Shown: positions 44,857 to 55,342 of the stretch, in pieces
Layout: each line of letters starts with the position of its first letter
How positions within the stretch are numbered: position 1 is the first letter of the stretch
Assembly (NCBI GenBank): GCA_027946365.1
Contig: JAPEUQ010000020.1
Location: 434,001-498,000, forward strand
DNA: 64,000 bases
DNA from: Kalmusia sp. IMI 367209
Lineage: Eukaryota > Ascomycota > Dothideomycetes > Pleosporales > Didymosphaeriaceae
Direction: 5' to 3'
Translations under genes and position numbers: made by a program
The notes under the pieces: generated by a model
The model's database searches: none
What the model was told of the DNA's origin: nothing
Seen by the model: only the letters and a program-made list of their open reading frames with translations

Positions 44857-45568
44857 CTAGCCTCCTTGGACATGAATATATGCCCACTGGTTGGGCGCTG
44901 GTGCATACGCATTGCCCGCGACAGTCTGATCAGCGCGAAAGCATTTATCCATGACGGCACCAGCAGCCCGCGCAAGCGCATTGCTATGCAGCAATTAGCC
45001 ACTAAATCCTAGAATGAAAAGGGAGATTACACATACCAATTGATCTTTCCACGGGGATTTGGACTCGTTTGCGCAGATATGGTGCAACCAGCGTTTTTAC
45101 AGCCTACAATCGGCCCCGCGACACCTACGCCACATTTTCCCCCGTTACCTCCGCGTCGAGCTAATGTATTGATGCACTTCACGCAAGCCGGTCCCTACAT
45201 TACCATAGTGTCAGCACAAATCCAGTCGCCGTGATAAGGTGTGCGTATTGGCAGACCTTTGCCCGATGAGTGAGAACGTCGCAGTTGACACCGCTCTGCC
45301 TCTTCTCCAAGATGCTCCCTAATGCGCCCAACTTCAATATTCGCACAGTCAATTTGTAGGATTGTGGAGACTAACTAGCATGAATAGTAGCATTGAAAGA
45401 GGCCCAGGCTTCTTCTGGGGTAGCTGCTGTGTCAGGATTGGCCTCGATATCTTCAACCCATTTTTCCCAAGAGAAGTCCGAATGAATTACTTGGGGCTGT
45501 GTAGAGTCTGGTGCAGGGACTGCGGCTGCTAGAGCGAAGAGCCCAAAGAGGGAAAGTACTTTGACCAT
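44857..45568 (-). CDS. Cysteine-rich small secreted protein with Kex2-like processing site (effector candidate)
   Basis: Four exons, 45568-45376, 45318-45257, 45194-45037 and 44983-44857, with introns of 57, 62 and 53 bp, encode 179 residues. Residues 1-19 are a clear signal peptide (MVKVLSLFGLFALAAAVPA). An acidic pro-region of about 50 residues ends at ILEKR, a Lys-Arg site of the Kex2 type. The predicted mature part has about 110 residues, eight cysteines, a Gly-rich middle, a helix-like segment after the seventh cysteine and the end NQWAYIHVQGG. All junctions keep phase; the donor of intron 2 (GTCTGC) is weak. Without the introns only 65 residues would be read. Secreted, processed, Cys-rich proteins of this kind are typical fungal effectors or antimicrobial proteins; the family and target are not identified. 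Confidence 0.65.
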
Positions 45569-46905
45569 AATGGTGGAGTTTTGTAGATAGATACGAAACT
45601 TGGTATAAGAACTTGGGTTCGTAATGGTATGATAAATTCCTTTGGGCATCAGAGCAGACTATATACGTTCAAATGTTCCCGTAGAGTGCTACTGGCCCCA
45701 GGCCTCCCTACTGTATGACGTTCAGGCCAGCCAGCCTCGCCGACCTTGAAAGTAAATCATAGGTAGCTGAAAGAGTGTCCTACGATTCATACGAAGGTCC
45801 ATACGAGTGCTTATACGAGCTGAACGACTAGTGAGGTTGTACTCCTCAGAAAGGTGTAGTTTACGACTTCAGGTGTCTCTGAACGTAGATGTTTGGCCCC
45901 CAATTCTCGCAATCATAAGGGCCTGATCGTATCTTACATCAGCCCTATGAAAGTTGTGAAACGCACAGCACCAATCAACGTCAGAGCCACTATATTTGTG
46001 ACATAGGAAGATCTCGAAGCAACGCTTCCTGAAAGAAGCGATGCAAAATAAATGGTTTGATTCCCTAGATTCCACAGCCGAGGCATTGCTGCTTATCCGT
46101 TAGTTCCAAGCATAGTGTACCTGAACGCCGACCACAGCCTTGTCTATATATAAAGGTCCTTGGCGAATTCCGATAACTTCTTGTTGTTTTCGTTGCGTAA
46201 ATGTATTGCGCAAATGTGCAATATCGAGTCAACCATTACCATCGCTCTCCTGAGAGATCGTTGTCACTAAGCCCAGTTCGCCACGACACAGAACGAATGC
46301 ATAAATAATACTCTACGATATACAAGGTGGCGTAGTACCTACATGCTACCTTGACGAGAGGGGTTGAGGTATGGGGCCAAAGTAGGTGTGGGGTCAAAAT
46401 AAGTATGGGGCTAAATGCGGGCGGCCTTGGTGGCCTATGTGACATCCTAGACTGAACAACGACCTACTAGTCGTTGGGACAATCCGAAAATGTAGTAGCC
46501 ATAAATCTAAATTCAGTACCGCGATCGCATGTGGTGCTGTAGGGCACTGCCCCTCCCTACGTTTTATCTGTGAAATGGATGCGCTGCTAATGGAGGACAA
46601 GCTGGTGTTCCAACCACTGTATATTGAGAGAAGTACTTCAACTAGATCCTATCCGTTCTATTCGTATCGTCGCAGTAGTTTTCTCTTCAATATGCCCTTC
46701 GCGTTTCAATTTTGTGTCCCTGCTATAGTGAAGACTACTAGATAACTACGGAATTGAAATGCAAAGAGACTAGAATTTGATCGCTAATGTTGATGACAAA
46801 GGTCACGAAGCCGACCGTGAATAGTAGCATCTTTACGAAGCTCATGAAGAGCTTCAAAGAGCCAAGTTTGCTGAAGCGTGCGGCAGTAAAAATGATATAG
46901 ACCTT
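45569..46905. other. Intergenic sequence
   Basis: Upstream region of the secreted-protein gene and beyond, about 1.3 kb, AT-richer than the left third. Near 45765-45830 a short motif (CATACGA / TTATACGAG) recurs. A TATATATAA run is at 46144-46152. No gene supported. Confidence 0.35.
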
Positions 46906-47170
46906 GTGCCTCACTTACAAGCAATTTGCTTGGGCAGCGCCTTGGGGCAAGTTTCTTTCTATCTCTCAGTTGGGCTGACTCATAAAGGGTACATTACCTC
47001 TATCCCAGCCCATGCTCGATTAGATGACTCTGCATGTGCATTATCTGGTGGTCGGCTTCCTTTCATCGTTCGGCAAAAGGGCGAAGGCCCATATTAGTTG
47101 CCGCTAGGGGACGCTTATGTTCATGGAACCATGAGGGAAGAGGCATTCGAGGGGGTTCCGGACCAAAGTA
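46906..47170 (+). pseudogene. C-terminal relic of a heterokaryon-incompatibility (HET) protein
   Basis: The plus strand reads THKGYITSIPAHARLDDSAC, ALSGGRLPFIVRQKGEGPY, then TAG (47095-47097), then in the same frame LPLGDAYVHGTMREEAFEG. This matches the conserved tail of HET-domain proteins (pattern arPGD-vcvl-GgrlPfvlR ... yrLvGdaYVHGiMdGEa). The TAG would be CAG (Gln) in the ancestor, a C-to-T change before A as made by RIP. No N-terminal HET domain is found upstream, so only about 85 codons remain. HET proteins act in non-self recognition between hyphae. Confidence 0.6.
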
Positions 47171-47820
47171 AGATGATTATGGTTTTCTTTGGTCACCGTT
47201 GCTCTTGTAACATAGATCATACTCAAGAGAAAGATTTTGCAGAGTGGTCTTGAAAGCCCTAGCTCAGGAGCCTTATATTCTAGGGGGGTGCACGAGGGCC
47301 AAGCTGAAAGTCAAAAGTCCAGGCTCTTCTAGCTGGAAATGCTCAAGCAGGTCGATCGCAACTGCCACGCGACGTTATTCCTTGTCGGAGCGGTGTCTAG
47401 CTTTGCGCAGGCGGTAATCCTTTAAGATAGACGGCTACAAAACAGATGGTAGTGGTACGCCAAGCATAGCCTTGCTCCGTCTCTTTGCATACTGAAACAC
47501 GCCGAAAATCATTGCTCAGCTGGCCATCTGGTCATTGCATCTCGTGACAAGAGCAATCTGTACACGACTGCTCAGTATCGATTAGATAGCGCGCAGCCTC
47601 GTCATTCAAAGTCTGAAGGTTGACAGAGGTGATGAGATTGCATGAGCGCTGTCCCGAGTACTTAACTCCACGCTCTCTCTCTCTCTCTCTCTGTTTTTGC
47701 ATCAATAATTCCCATCGCCGAAGTCTTATTGTTGCTCTCTAAGATGCATGTTTCCCTCTAGCGATACCCTCGTGTGTGTGCTCGTATGATTCCGGGCCGA
47801 TCCTGTGACCTATAGTTGGG
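47171..47820. other. Intergenic sequence with (CT)10 microsatellite
   Basis: About 650 bp between the HET relic and the rhodopsin-domain gene. A (CT)10 microsatellite lies at 47673-47692. No other feature seen. Confidence 0.45.
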
Positions 47821-48981
47821 TTAAGATGATTGGTTTCCTATGGTGGATCTGGTGCTGTTGCGGCTGCTGTTGCGGCTGCTGAATAAGAGACCCTTTTTAC
47901 CCTGGCGGTAGAGAGTTCGGGTCACGGTTAGGCAGATACATATTATAGAGACGCAGGTTTCGGTAGTGGTCCAGATTGTCGTGTCTATGGTAGCGTCTAA
48001 CCAGAGTTAGCTCACTTTCAGACAATCAGTCGATTAGTAGGAAGAGATATATCCGTACAGAAACGATCAGGATTGGTCAAAAAGTTGACGACTTCAATAA
48101 AGCGGACTATGCTGCAGGCGCCTGCCCTGGAAAGGCTCGTCAGTGTATGAGGAAAGAAGGTATGGCAATGAGAGAGTCAAGCTCACAATACTCCTGTACT
48201 AAGAGACATGCAGAGTACGATCTTCTCTTTTCGCTTCACCTTTAGGCCGCTGAAGAAGATCCATGGTAATACTGCGAGGAAAAAGTCAAGGAAGGTGCCA
48301 TAGCCTGCTCTAATCGTCAGTCTCTATGAGAGGACAGATTTAAATGGGGCATACCAGCAAGGAAGTAACCGACAATGCCAACATTAAAATGGCATTGTTT
48401 TCCCAAGAGTGGGTTCCAATTTGCCTCCACCGGAACACATTGTACAAAGAGACCTATGATTTCCAACAATGATAATAGGCCGAGGATACCAATGCTCACC
48501 CAAAGAATAATCTTATGTCTAAAAGGCCCTTGCGGTCAGAGTGTAGACGTAGGAATGATTCAAGAGGCCCATTATCTTACTTTATGTCGACAATCACCTG
48601 GAGTAGAAATACCACAACCGCTGCCTTGCTCGTGAACAAGGAAAACGTTATAAGTACAGGAACTGCAAAGATATACGGACCGAGTTGAACATAATCTTCC
48701 TGATCTAGATCAGCACTGTGGCGACCGAGGCCATGGTATACGGCTCCGATAATGTCGCCAGTAAACGCAATTAGGAAGACCTACGCATGAGATAAGCTAA
48801 GGACGTAATAATGGATACTGGATGTACATACCATTGTTGTCCAGAGCAAATAATCATCATACCGAATTCCATTCAGAAATCGAATGCGAACGCAGCTTCG
48901 GAGACAGACAAAGACGAGAGCAACAATACATTGCGTTACCGTCACAATGATAAGCATTACACCTTTACCTCCGGGCTGCAT
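47821..48981 (-). CDS. Pth11-like / fungal rhodopsin-domain integral membrane protein
   Basis: Six exons encode 291 residues: 48981-48832, 48780-48581, 48518-48355, 48304-48187, 48126-48059 and 47996-47821, with introns of 50-62 bp. The protein has seven hydrophobic segments in the order of the fungal rhodopsin-domain family related to Pth11, which are plasma-membrane proteins proposed to sense surfaces or signals. Family-like segments are RFLNGIRYDDYLLWTTM, VYHGLGRHSADLD, SLFTSKAAVVVFLL, CVPVEANWNPLLGKQCHFNV, YGTFLDFFLAVLPW and TTIWTTTETCVSIICICL. The tail is short and Ser/Arg/Asn-rich, partly from GGCTGC-type repeats at 47850-47880. It lacks the extracellular Cys-rich CFEM domain of Pth11 itself. 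All phases agree, and the gene seems intact inside a decayed region. Confidence 0.82.
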
Positions 48982-51700
48982 CGTGTTTATAGTCGTGAAG
49001 TGTTCGTTTGCTTATCAAAAAGTGGCAATTGAGATTAAGCAGAATCTTAGGGACAAGAAAGGAAGGACTGTCCTAATCAAATAGTTTTGAAAGAGCGAGC
49101 TGCCACTGACTGACTCTCTAGTCGGGGGAAGAAATGAGTCGTCATTAGATTACTTAGTAAAACGCCACTTATAGAGGCTCTGAAGGCTGAGGCTATGCCA
49201 GATGCAGCCATTGTGACTCTAGCTAGTCGCAGCTTGGATCTGCATTCGACAGAAGTCAGCACGTGAGCTGTTTATGCGCTGGGGGTGAAGTTCGAACACG
49301 CTGGCAAATAGGCCGTTTGCCTCATCCAATTCACTCGTGTTATGCAACAAAAAGTAGTCTGCTTACGGATTTGTTGTAGAGCTCGCTGTTCAAGTTGGTG
49401 TTGTGGTGTAAAAGAAGGCTTAAGGCTAACGCATGCGGTATGAGATCTAAGACATGCTGGAATTGAGATCAAAGACATGCTGGAATGCTCTAAGTTCTGC
49501 ATTGACAGAATGTGAGCTATCCTCCAGTTGTGGCTGCGACCATGATGTCTAGATTGTAGGGTGTCAGGATAGGGGATATGCGAGTGCGGCGATTGCATCT
49601 AACACATGCGGCCTGAGAAGTGGAAGATGATAGAGTGAAAAGATGTAGCGTGCTTGGATAGTACGTATGAATGCGATGTTACTAGTTATTGCATGTACTA
49701 GAGAGATTTCACTGTCTGGATTGGTGGCCGGCAGTAGATGGAGGGTTCTGCTTGGAAAAAGCATTGCATCGTACCGAGTCTCTTGGCGCACCGAGACGTG
49801 CCGTGCCAAGACGGTCAGTGCGCGGTGGATGGTCAATGCGCGTCCAATACCAAAAGCTCAGGCGAACGTTTTTAGGTTGTAAAACTTGCAATGATGGCTA
49901 ATGCCCCGAGAAATTTTGGCGTAGAGATCTATGAGGCTGGTAAAGTAGTTCTAGCTAATACAATGATGTCTCGGCCACGGACCATGCTTCTGCAGATCCC
50001 GCAGCCGCAAGACGTTGGTACAGCGCCCCAACCACCACCGCGCGAACTCCAACTGAGAGCAGCCTTGCACTCTGCCTTTGCTTCGCCATTTCAGCAGCAT
50101 TTTTCAATCTTGAGAGGTCCCTTTGCATCTCTGGTCACATTTCTCGTCTGTTACTCCCCCGTTACGACGCCAAGGACAATGTCCTACATGCAAAAATGCA
50201 GGATGCTTTGCCGTCCCACCATATCAATTCTTTCGTCATCTAAAGAGCCACCAGAATCCGGTTCGTCATGTCACAGCAGGCCACGTGAGCAAGAAACGTG
50301 AGTGGTGAGGCGGCAGGCGGTCATAGATACGACTCCAAGGTTGATCTGAAGGCAGACGGAACGTAATCTGTTGTGATTGATAGGATAAGGAATATAATGA
50401 ATGTTAGGCTGCTCAATTCAAAGCTTGTGTAATAGTTTTTTGCTCTTTAATGTGTTTTCTTGAAACGTGATAGCACTCCTTTATCCAAAGTTTTAGTCCA
50501 CCCAACCTAGTACTACTTCTGTGTGGCAGCCTCTCAGTACCTAGCGTTTACGCTGAATGGTCTCGGCTCGCCTGGAGAATGAAATGCCGTCTCTGAAGCC
50601 GATCATTGGAAGAGGACAGGAAGCACATGGCGTAGTGGAAGCTGAACTCTGCTCGCGTACGAACGAGGATGTTAGTGCATTGTGGTCAAATGGAGGAGTA
50701 TGTCGGGACTTTGGCGGCCCAAGCTTATTGGAATCTTTGTATACTACGGGAGGGCAATTTTATCCCAAGTTTGGGCGGACAAGTCGGGATGAAGCATCGC
50801 AGTCGCCTTCTTGCGCTATCGGACTCCTAGAGAGATCATTTGTTGCCCTCAAAGTTAAAGCAGAGGAAAGTGGGAAGTAGGCTGGTTGGGAAGAGACCGA
50901 CGCTGGGGGTCTGTGGGGCTCACGGGAGTCTAGACACGAGCGGAAAAGAGGGCAAGGCCATTGTTGCAGAGACCTGCAGAACACGCAAAGTGTAACTCGG
51001 AGGCAGGGGAAACCAGGAAAGGCGCCCCGTACCTCAATCTATCCCTAAATATCGGATCCCATACCGTGCCAGAGAATCTTTTGGATTACCGCTTCTGGCG
51101 CGATATCGATTAGCTTCTTTGTATATCCCAGCTGGGCTACCTTCTATAACAAGGATGATACTTCAGCCTGTAAAACAGTCACAATTTGGCTACAACCAGA
51201 CGGCCCGCGGATTGGCGATTGCCTATTCAACGCCTTTGCCTTTTCGGCGGAAAGCACGAGGACGTGAAATCCTGGAGGGTAGATCCCAAGTCATCTGGAA
51301 ACGGTCCTGACTACCTCAAGCGTCCATTGATATATCTCTGGATTGCCATTATCTCCTCCACCCCTCAGACTCATTTGTGAGGTCATCGACCTCCGCGGAA
51401 TGCACGGATGATTTGCCTGATATCAACTAGCGTCTACCTTGTGTATGTCGGTCATCCGCGCCCTGACTTGTCGTAGACGTCTTCCGTGGAACGAACAAGG
51501 ATTAATAGACCTACACCGGGCCGTTGAATGTCACGAACTTGATTGGCAGGCCCTCCACATGGGGCCCCCTCACGACGAAGCCTGTGTAAAGTGAAGCAAG
51601 CTGTAGCAATGAAAGAAATGACTTTAATTGACTGGAACATAGACGGCCGAAAGCGTCGCTGGCACATCATCGACCGCCTCTTTCTTCTTCAAATGCCGGA
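48982..51700. other. Gene-poor region
   Basis: About 2.7 kb with no firm gene. At 50171-50308 one plus-strand frame reads QCPTCKNAGCFAVPPYQFFR followed by HLKSH, which fits a C2H2 zinc finger and may be a gene fragment. Another frame (50557-50880, 107 codons) has no motif. No repeat ends seen. Confidence 0.35.
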
Positions 51701-53044
51701 TGATAACCAGCCGTAGACCTCGTTTTGTACCAGACGGGACGATAGATCATGGGCTTCCTTCTTGTATCCGACTCAAGTGGTGGAAATGCCGAGGCCCAGT
51801 GCGCAAGTTCTGCGACAAAGTGTACACGTATCACTGAGATAGACCAAGACCCTAACAAGGCTGCGAGGGCTCTGTACTTCAGATCCCGCCTTTCCTATCT
51901 GATAAGCGAACCCATCACCTCACCGGATCAAGAATGGGACACCGAGATCCGGGAGATGTCTGGGAAACTCCAGCATGCTTTGCAAGACTTGGCAGATTAT
52001 ATCTAGGTGATGGTTTCGAAGGAAGTCAGAAGATGGAGTGTAAGTCCGCTGTCCAGCTTTGGGTTGCGCAAGCAGGAGCCATAAATGGGAGAGTTGAGCC
52101 TCTCCCTCCAAGATCAACGACCTCTCCTGGATCCCACTGGATCCCTATAAGCCGCCCGAAGAATCGAGTCGTTCCACCAGTCCTTCCATAGCAATGACGA
52201 TATCACTCGATTTGCAAAGCTGGAAGAAGGTTGGGCCTGATACGGAGCGTAGGAATAGGATATTATAGAACTATTGGAAGATGCCGTGTCCCGTCAAAGT
52301 CAATTCGCCACCATGAGCCCTCTCGGCGATCTCAAGAGCGACCCTATTTAGGGCTAATAACTTTCCATTTCGAGTCTGTTGCTGACAAGCTAGTCCCTGC
52401 CGACGTTGGAGTACGACACGACGCATTGATGAGCACCATTCTACGTCTACTATCCGAACTTGACAGCGTGATGGAAGATGATCTATCTCATGCCAGCCTT
52501 CTCAGACGGATTTGGAGATTTCAAGTGGGAGAGGGTCTACTCAAGTGGCAATTCTACAGAAGTCCTCCTCAGACCCGAGAAAAGGCGATAAGGGCTCTGG
52601 ACTTGCTTTATCGATTGGCGATCAGGTCCCCGCACCAGCAGGAGCAAGATCCCTGCGCACACCGTTTCGAAAAGGATGGAAAAGACATGCATCATACCCA
52701 GACTCGGAACGACAAAGGCTGTTAAAAAGCTTGATGGACGAGGCAGCGAGGATACGCGGTTTGACGTTAGCTAAAGACGTTAATCATAGCAAGGCAAGGT
52801 CTGCAGACCCTTTGAATATTCTCGAACGGGGTATCGAGCAGAAGTCACCAGAGCTATTAGAGGACCTGTAGACCGTTGGAAGGGCTCTCATTCATAAGAC
52901 CGATGTTCACGGTCGAGAACCAATCTTTTAGGCTACTGAAACTGGTTGTGATGCTGAAACTTTCCCTTTTATGCTTGAATGGCCGACTGTACGGCTGGAT
53001 TCGTATGACACGGCTGGCAAAACACCACTTCCGTCTACGATTGA
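51701..53044 (+). other. Decayed coding-like region upstream of ankyrin relic
   Basis: Several plus-strand frames (51749-52006, 52231-52725, 52512-52871) show protein-like stretches such as HDALMSTILRLLSELDSVME and SLLRRIWRFQVGEGLLKWQF, each ending in stops or shifting frame. Together with the ankyrin units that follow they may be the remains of one large STAND-ankyrin gene, but I see no P-loop. Confidence 0.3.
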
Positions 53045-53455
53045 GTTTCTCATGAAGCAAAGAGCAGATGGCACGGCGTTCATGCTGGCATCTGAACACG
53101 GTTTAGAGGCGTGGTAATGCGGCTGCTAGATAGAGAGGGAGGGTCGAATCCGCAGGGTGGGTATTACGGCAGCGCCTTTAGGACGGCGGTAGTAGCAGCA
53201 TCAGGGAAAATGATTTCAGACCATCAAGTCCTTAGTCGAGGTAGGAAAGGCAGACGTCAATACGTCACGTCAGACTGGGCGTTGCTGTGGTGCGTCAGCA
53301 GTCGCCGCCTACGTGGGCTGGAGAGAGTGTGTTCAAATTCTGCTCGAGGCAGGAGCGCTAGAGGGTCTCAATTTTAGAGAGTGCACAACGTAGAAGTGCT
53401 CTACAGGCTGCAGGGGTAGCTATCTCTGAACGTGATTTGGAGGAGCTGTTATAGA
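53045..53455 (+). pseudogene. Ankyrin-repeat gene relic with frameshifts
   Basis: Three frames carry successive ankyrin-like pieces: DGTAFMLASEHGLEA, then after a frameshift VVMRLLDREGGSNPQGGYYG, then after a second shift VGKADVNTSRQTG with VAAYVGWRECVQILLEAGAL, a stop, and SALQAAGVAISERDLEELL. The order matches the HG-x-EAVVRLLLD / G-x-ALQAAS pattern of fungal ankyrin proteins. At least two frameshifts and one stop make it a pseudogene. Confidence 0.6.
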
Positions 53456-54501
53456 GAACAAAGCAAAGGGAGACTGTAAGAAAAGAGAAAGGTGAAGCGG
53501 TAGTATTGCTTGAAGGACATCATCTATACAACTGTCACCTTCCTTGTGTATTTCCTGGCGTAGTGTCGTTCGCAATGTAGTCGTAGGCACCACGCGATGC
53601 CGAGGGCAGTCCGCGCATCAGCGCTGCCACATGACTTGGAACGTTGCTGAGTCCATTCCTTGATGTAACGCCTCTATGCTGCGGAGTGTGCAGACAGGAC
53701 TGCTGCACGCCCTGGACGTGGGGGAGCGGCTGGAGCAGAGAGTGGTCACTGGGCGACGAAACGGCCGTGCCCAGTGAGGGATCGGCTACCAGCAAAATGC
53801 TTAGTGGAACCAAGCCAGCATAGTTGTTTCGCCGCTGGAACGTTTCCATGGAGAGTGCTGTGGAGAGCTGAGCAAGCCCAATGCACTCCAGAGCGTGCGG
53901 GCAGCGACAGCAGTGGCACTGCGGTCGAGCGCGGATGAGCACCATGCCTGGCCCTTATTTCAATAAAGCTCCAAGCGACAGTCCAGCTCCGTGAGCCAGG
54001 GGCCTTTCACAACCTTGTTGACGAAAGCCTCGCCCTTGGCGCCGTGGCGCCGTCTCAACACAGCACACCGACTACCACAGCGTCCAAGGTTAGACGATGC
54101 TCCTGACGACCTGGAAACGTAGAGAGGCCACATAACATCTACAGACAATTGATTACCCTGGCTATTGAGCGGGCACCCTAGAGCAAAAGCCGGGAAAGCA
54201 GAGCAGGTGGCAAAGGTAAGACAACGTTCTCTCACCCAAGCAAGCCGCGATTGAGGTTATGGTGCAGATGAATATGGAAAAACCCCAGCCTCAACATCCC
54301 AGGCTGCTGTCCGCACCGTTCCTGAAAGACTTTGTCGATCCCGTTGAACAAGCCTCCTGTCCTACATCCGTCCACACCTTTGTTTCACAATGGCTTCAGT
54401 CGGTCGGATCGGACCGAGGGAAACACTGCCGGTCGAATAGCCATCTACAACGTCCCAATAACGAGCCCTTTTCGAGGTAGCTCACGAGATCGGCGCCAGA
54501 G
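53456..54501. other. Intergenic sequence
   Basis: About 1 kb with open frames of 90-136 codons on the minus strand (53535-53945, 53960-54235) lacking motifs. Nothing supported. Confidence 0.3.
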
Positions 54502-55342
54502 ATGTACAAACAGGGTGCCGATAGGTTTGCGGTGCCAGTGCCGCCGCCGCCAATGCCGCCACCTACCGAGCACCGAGCTTCACACGCCGGAACAGTCGCG
54601 CCGTCAGACGCCTCACGCGACTCATGGCCATCATACGCAAGTAGTATCGTTACAGATCTACCGTACAGAGATTCGAACTTGGTCAACCTCATAAGCGTCG
54701 TCGGGGCAACCCCGGAGTCAACAACCCAGTGCCTGGTACGCTGTACGGATACAAACGCCACACGGCATTCCCTCAGCACGGAGCACAGCTTATGTCTATA
54801 GGAAACGAACCAGTAGCCAATAACCTGGGCTTGCTCTATCCATTCTTCGTCATCGAGTTCAAGGGCAGTAGCGACGATCTCTGGGTGGCAACGAACCAAT
54901 GCCTTGGAGGTTCCATATCCTGTATCAACATGGACAAACGCCTAAACGAGCAGCTGAGACAGTGCAAGAGCGACAAGATCCAGACGGTAAACAGCGCAGC
55001 ATTCAGCATCGCTACGAACAGCACCTAGGCACGGCTCCATATCTCATGGAAGTACGACGAGCTAGCCACTTACCTGCAGCGCACTATACCATGTTCCGCA
55101 AGTACGTCCGCAATACCATCGACTGGGATGAGGAGAACAGGCACGAAGAGATTTGGCAATCTCTGGACAGCCTTTTGGAAGCGGGCAGTCAGAGAGCTTC
55201 CGAAGCAGCGGAGTCCTGCCGACGATGGCTGCCGTATAATGGTACCGGGACCAGTGGTGGTAAGAAGAACAAGTCGTCATCATCGCGCACGGATTGCAGA
55301 AGAATCGACAGCGTGCATCTCGCACAGCTGGACGGCACATGA
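54502..55342 (+). pseudogene. DUF7924-like protein gene, frameshifted
   Basis: The segment 54729-55025 reads GYKRHTAFPQHGAQLMSIGN, NNLGLLYPFFVIEFKG, LWVATNQCLGGSISCINMDK and QLRQCKSDKIQTVNSAAFSI, which I recall as the core of a large fungal family (DUF7924) common in Dothideomycetes. A TAG at 55026-55028 follows; the same frame goes on with ARLHISWKYDELATYLQR, and after another shift the frame 54899-55342 carries MFRKYVRNTIDWDEENRHEE and SLDSLLEAGSQRASEAAES. The N-terminal part (54502-54700, SSIVTDLPYRDSNLVN) is in a third frame. At least two frameshifts and one stop show a dead copy. The family name is from memory and should be checked. Confidence 0.6.

Noticed and set aside
45371..45568. 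Secreted protein of only 65 residues (single exon)
   Set aside because: It would lack cysteines and a mature domain; spliced exons downstream add a Kex2 site and Cys-rich part in correct phase.
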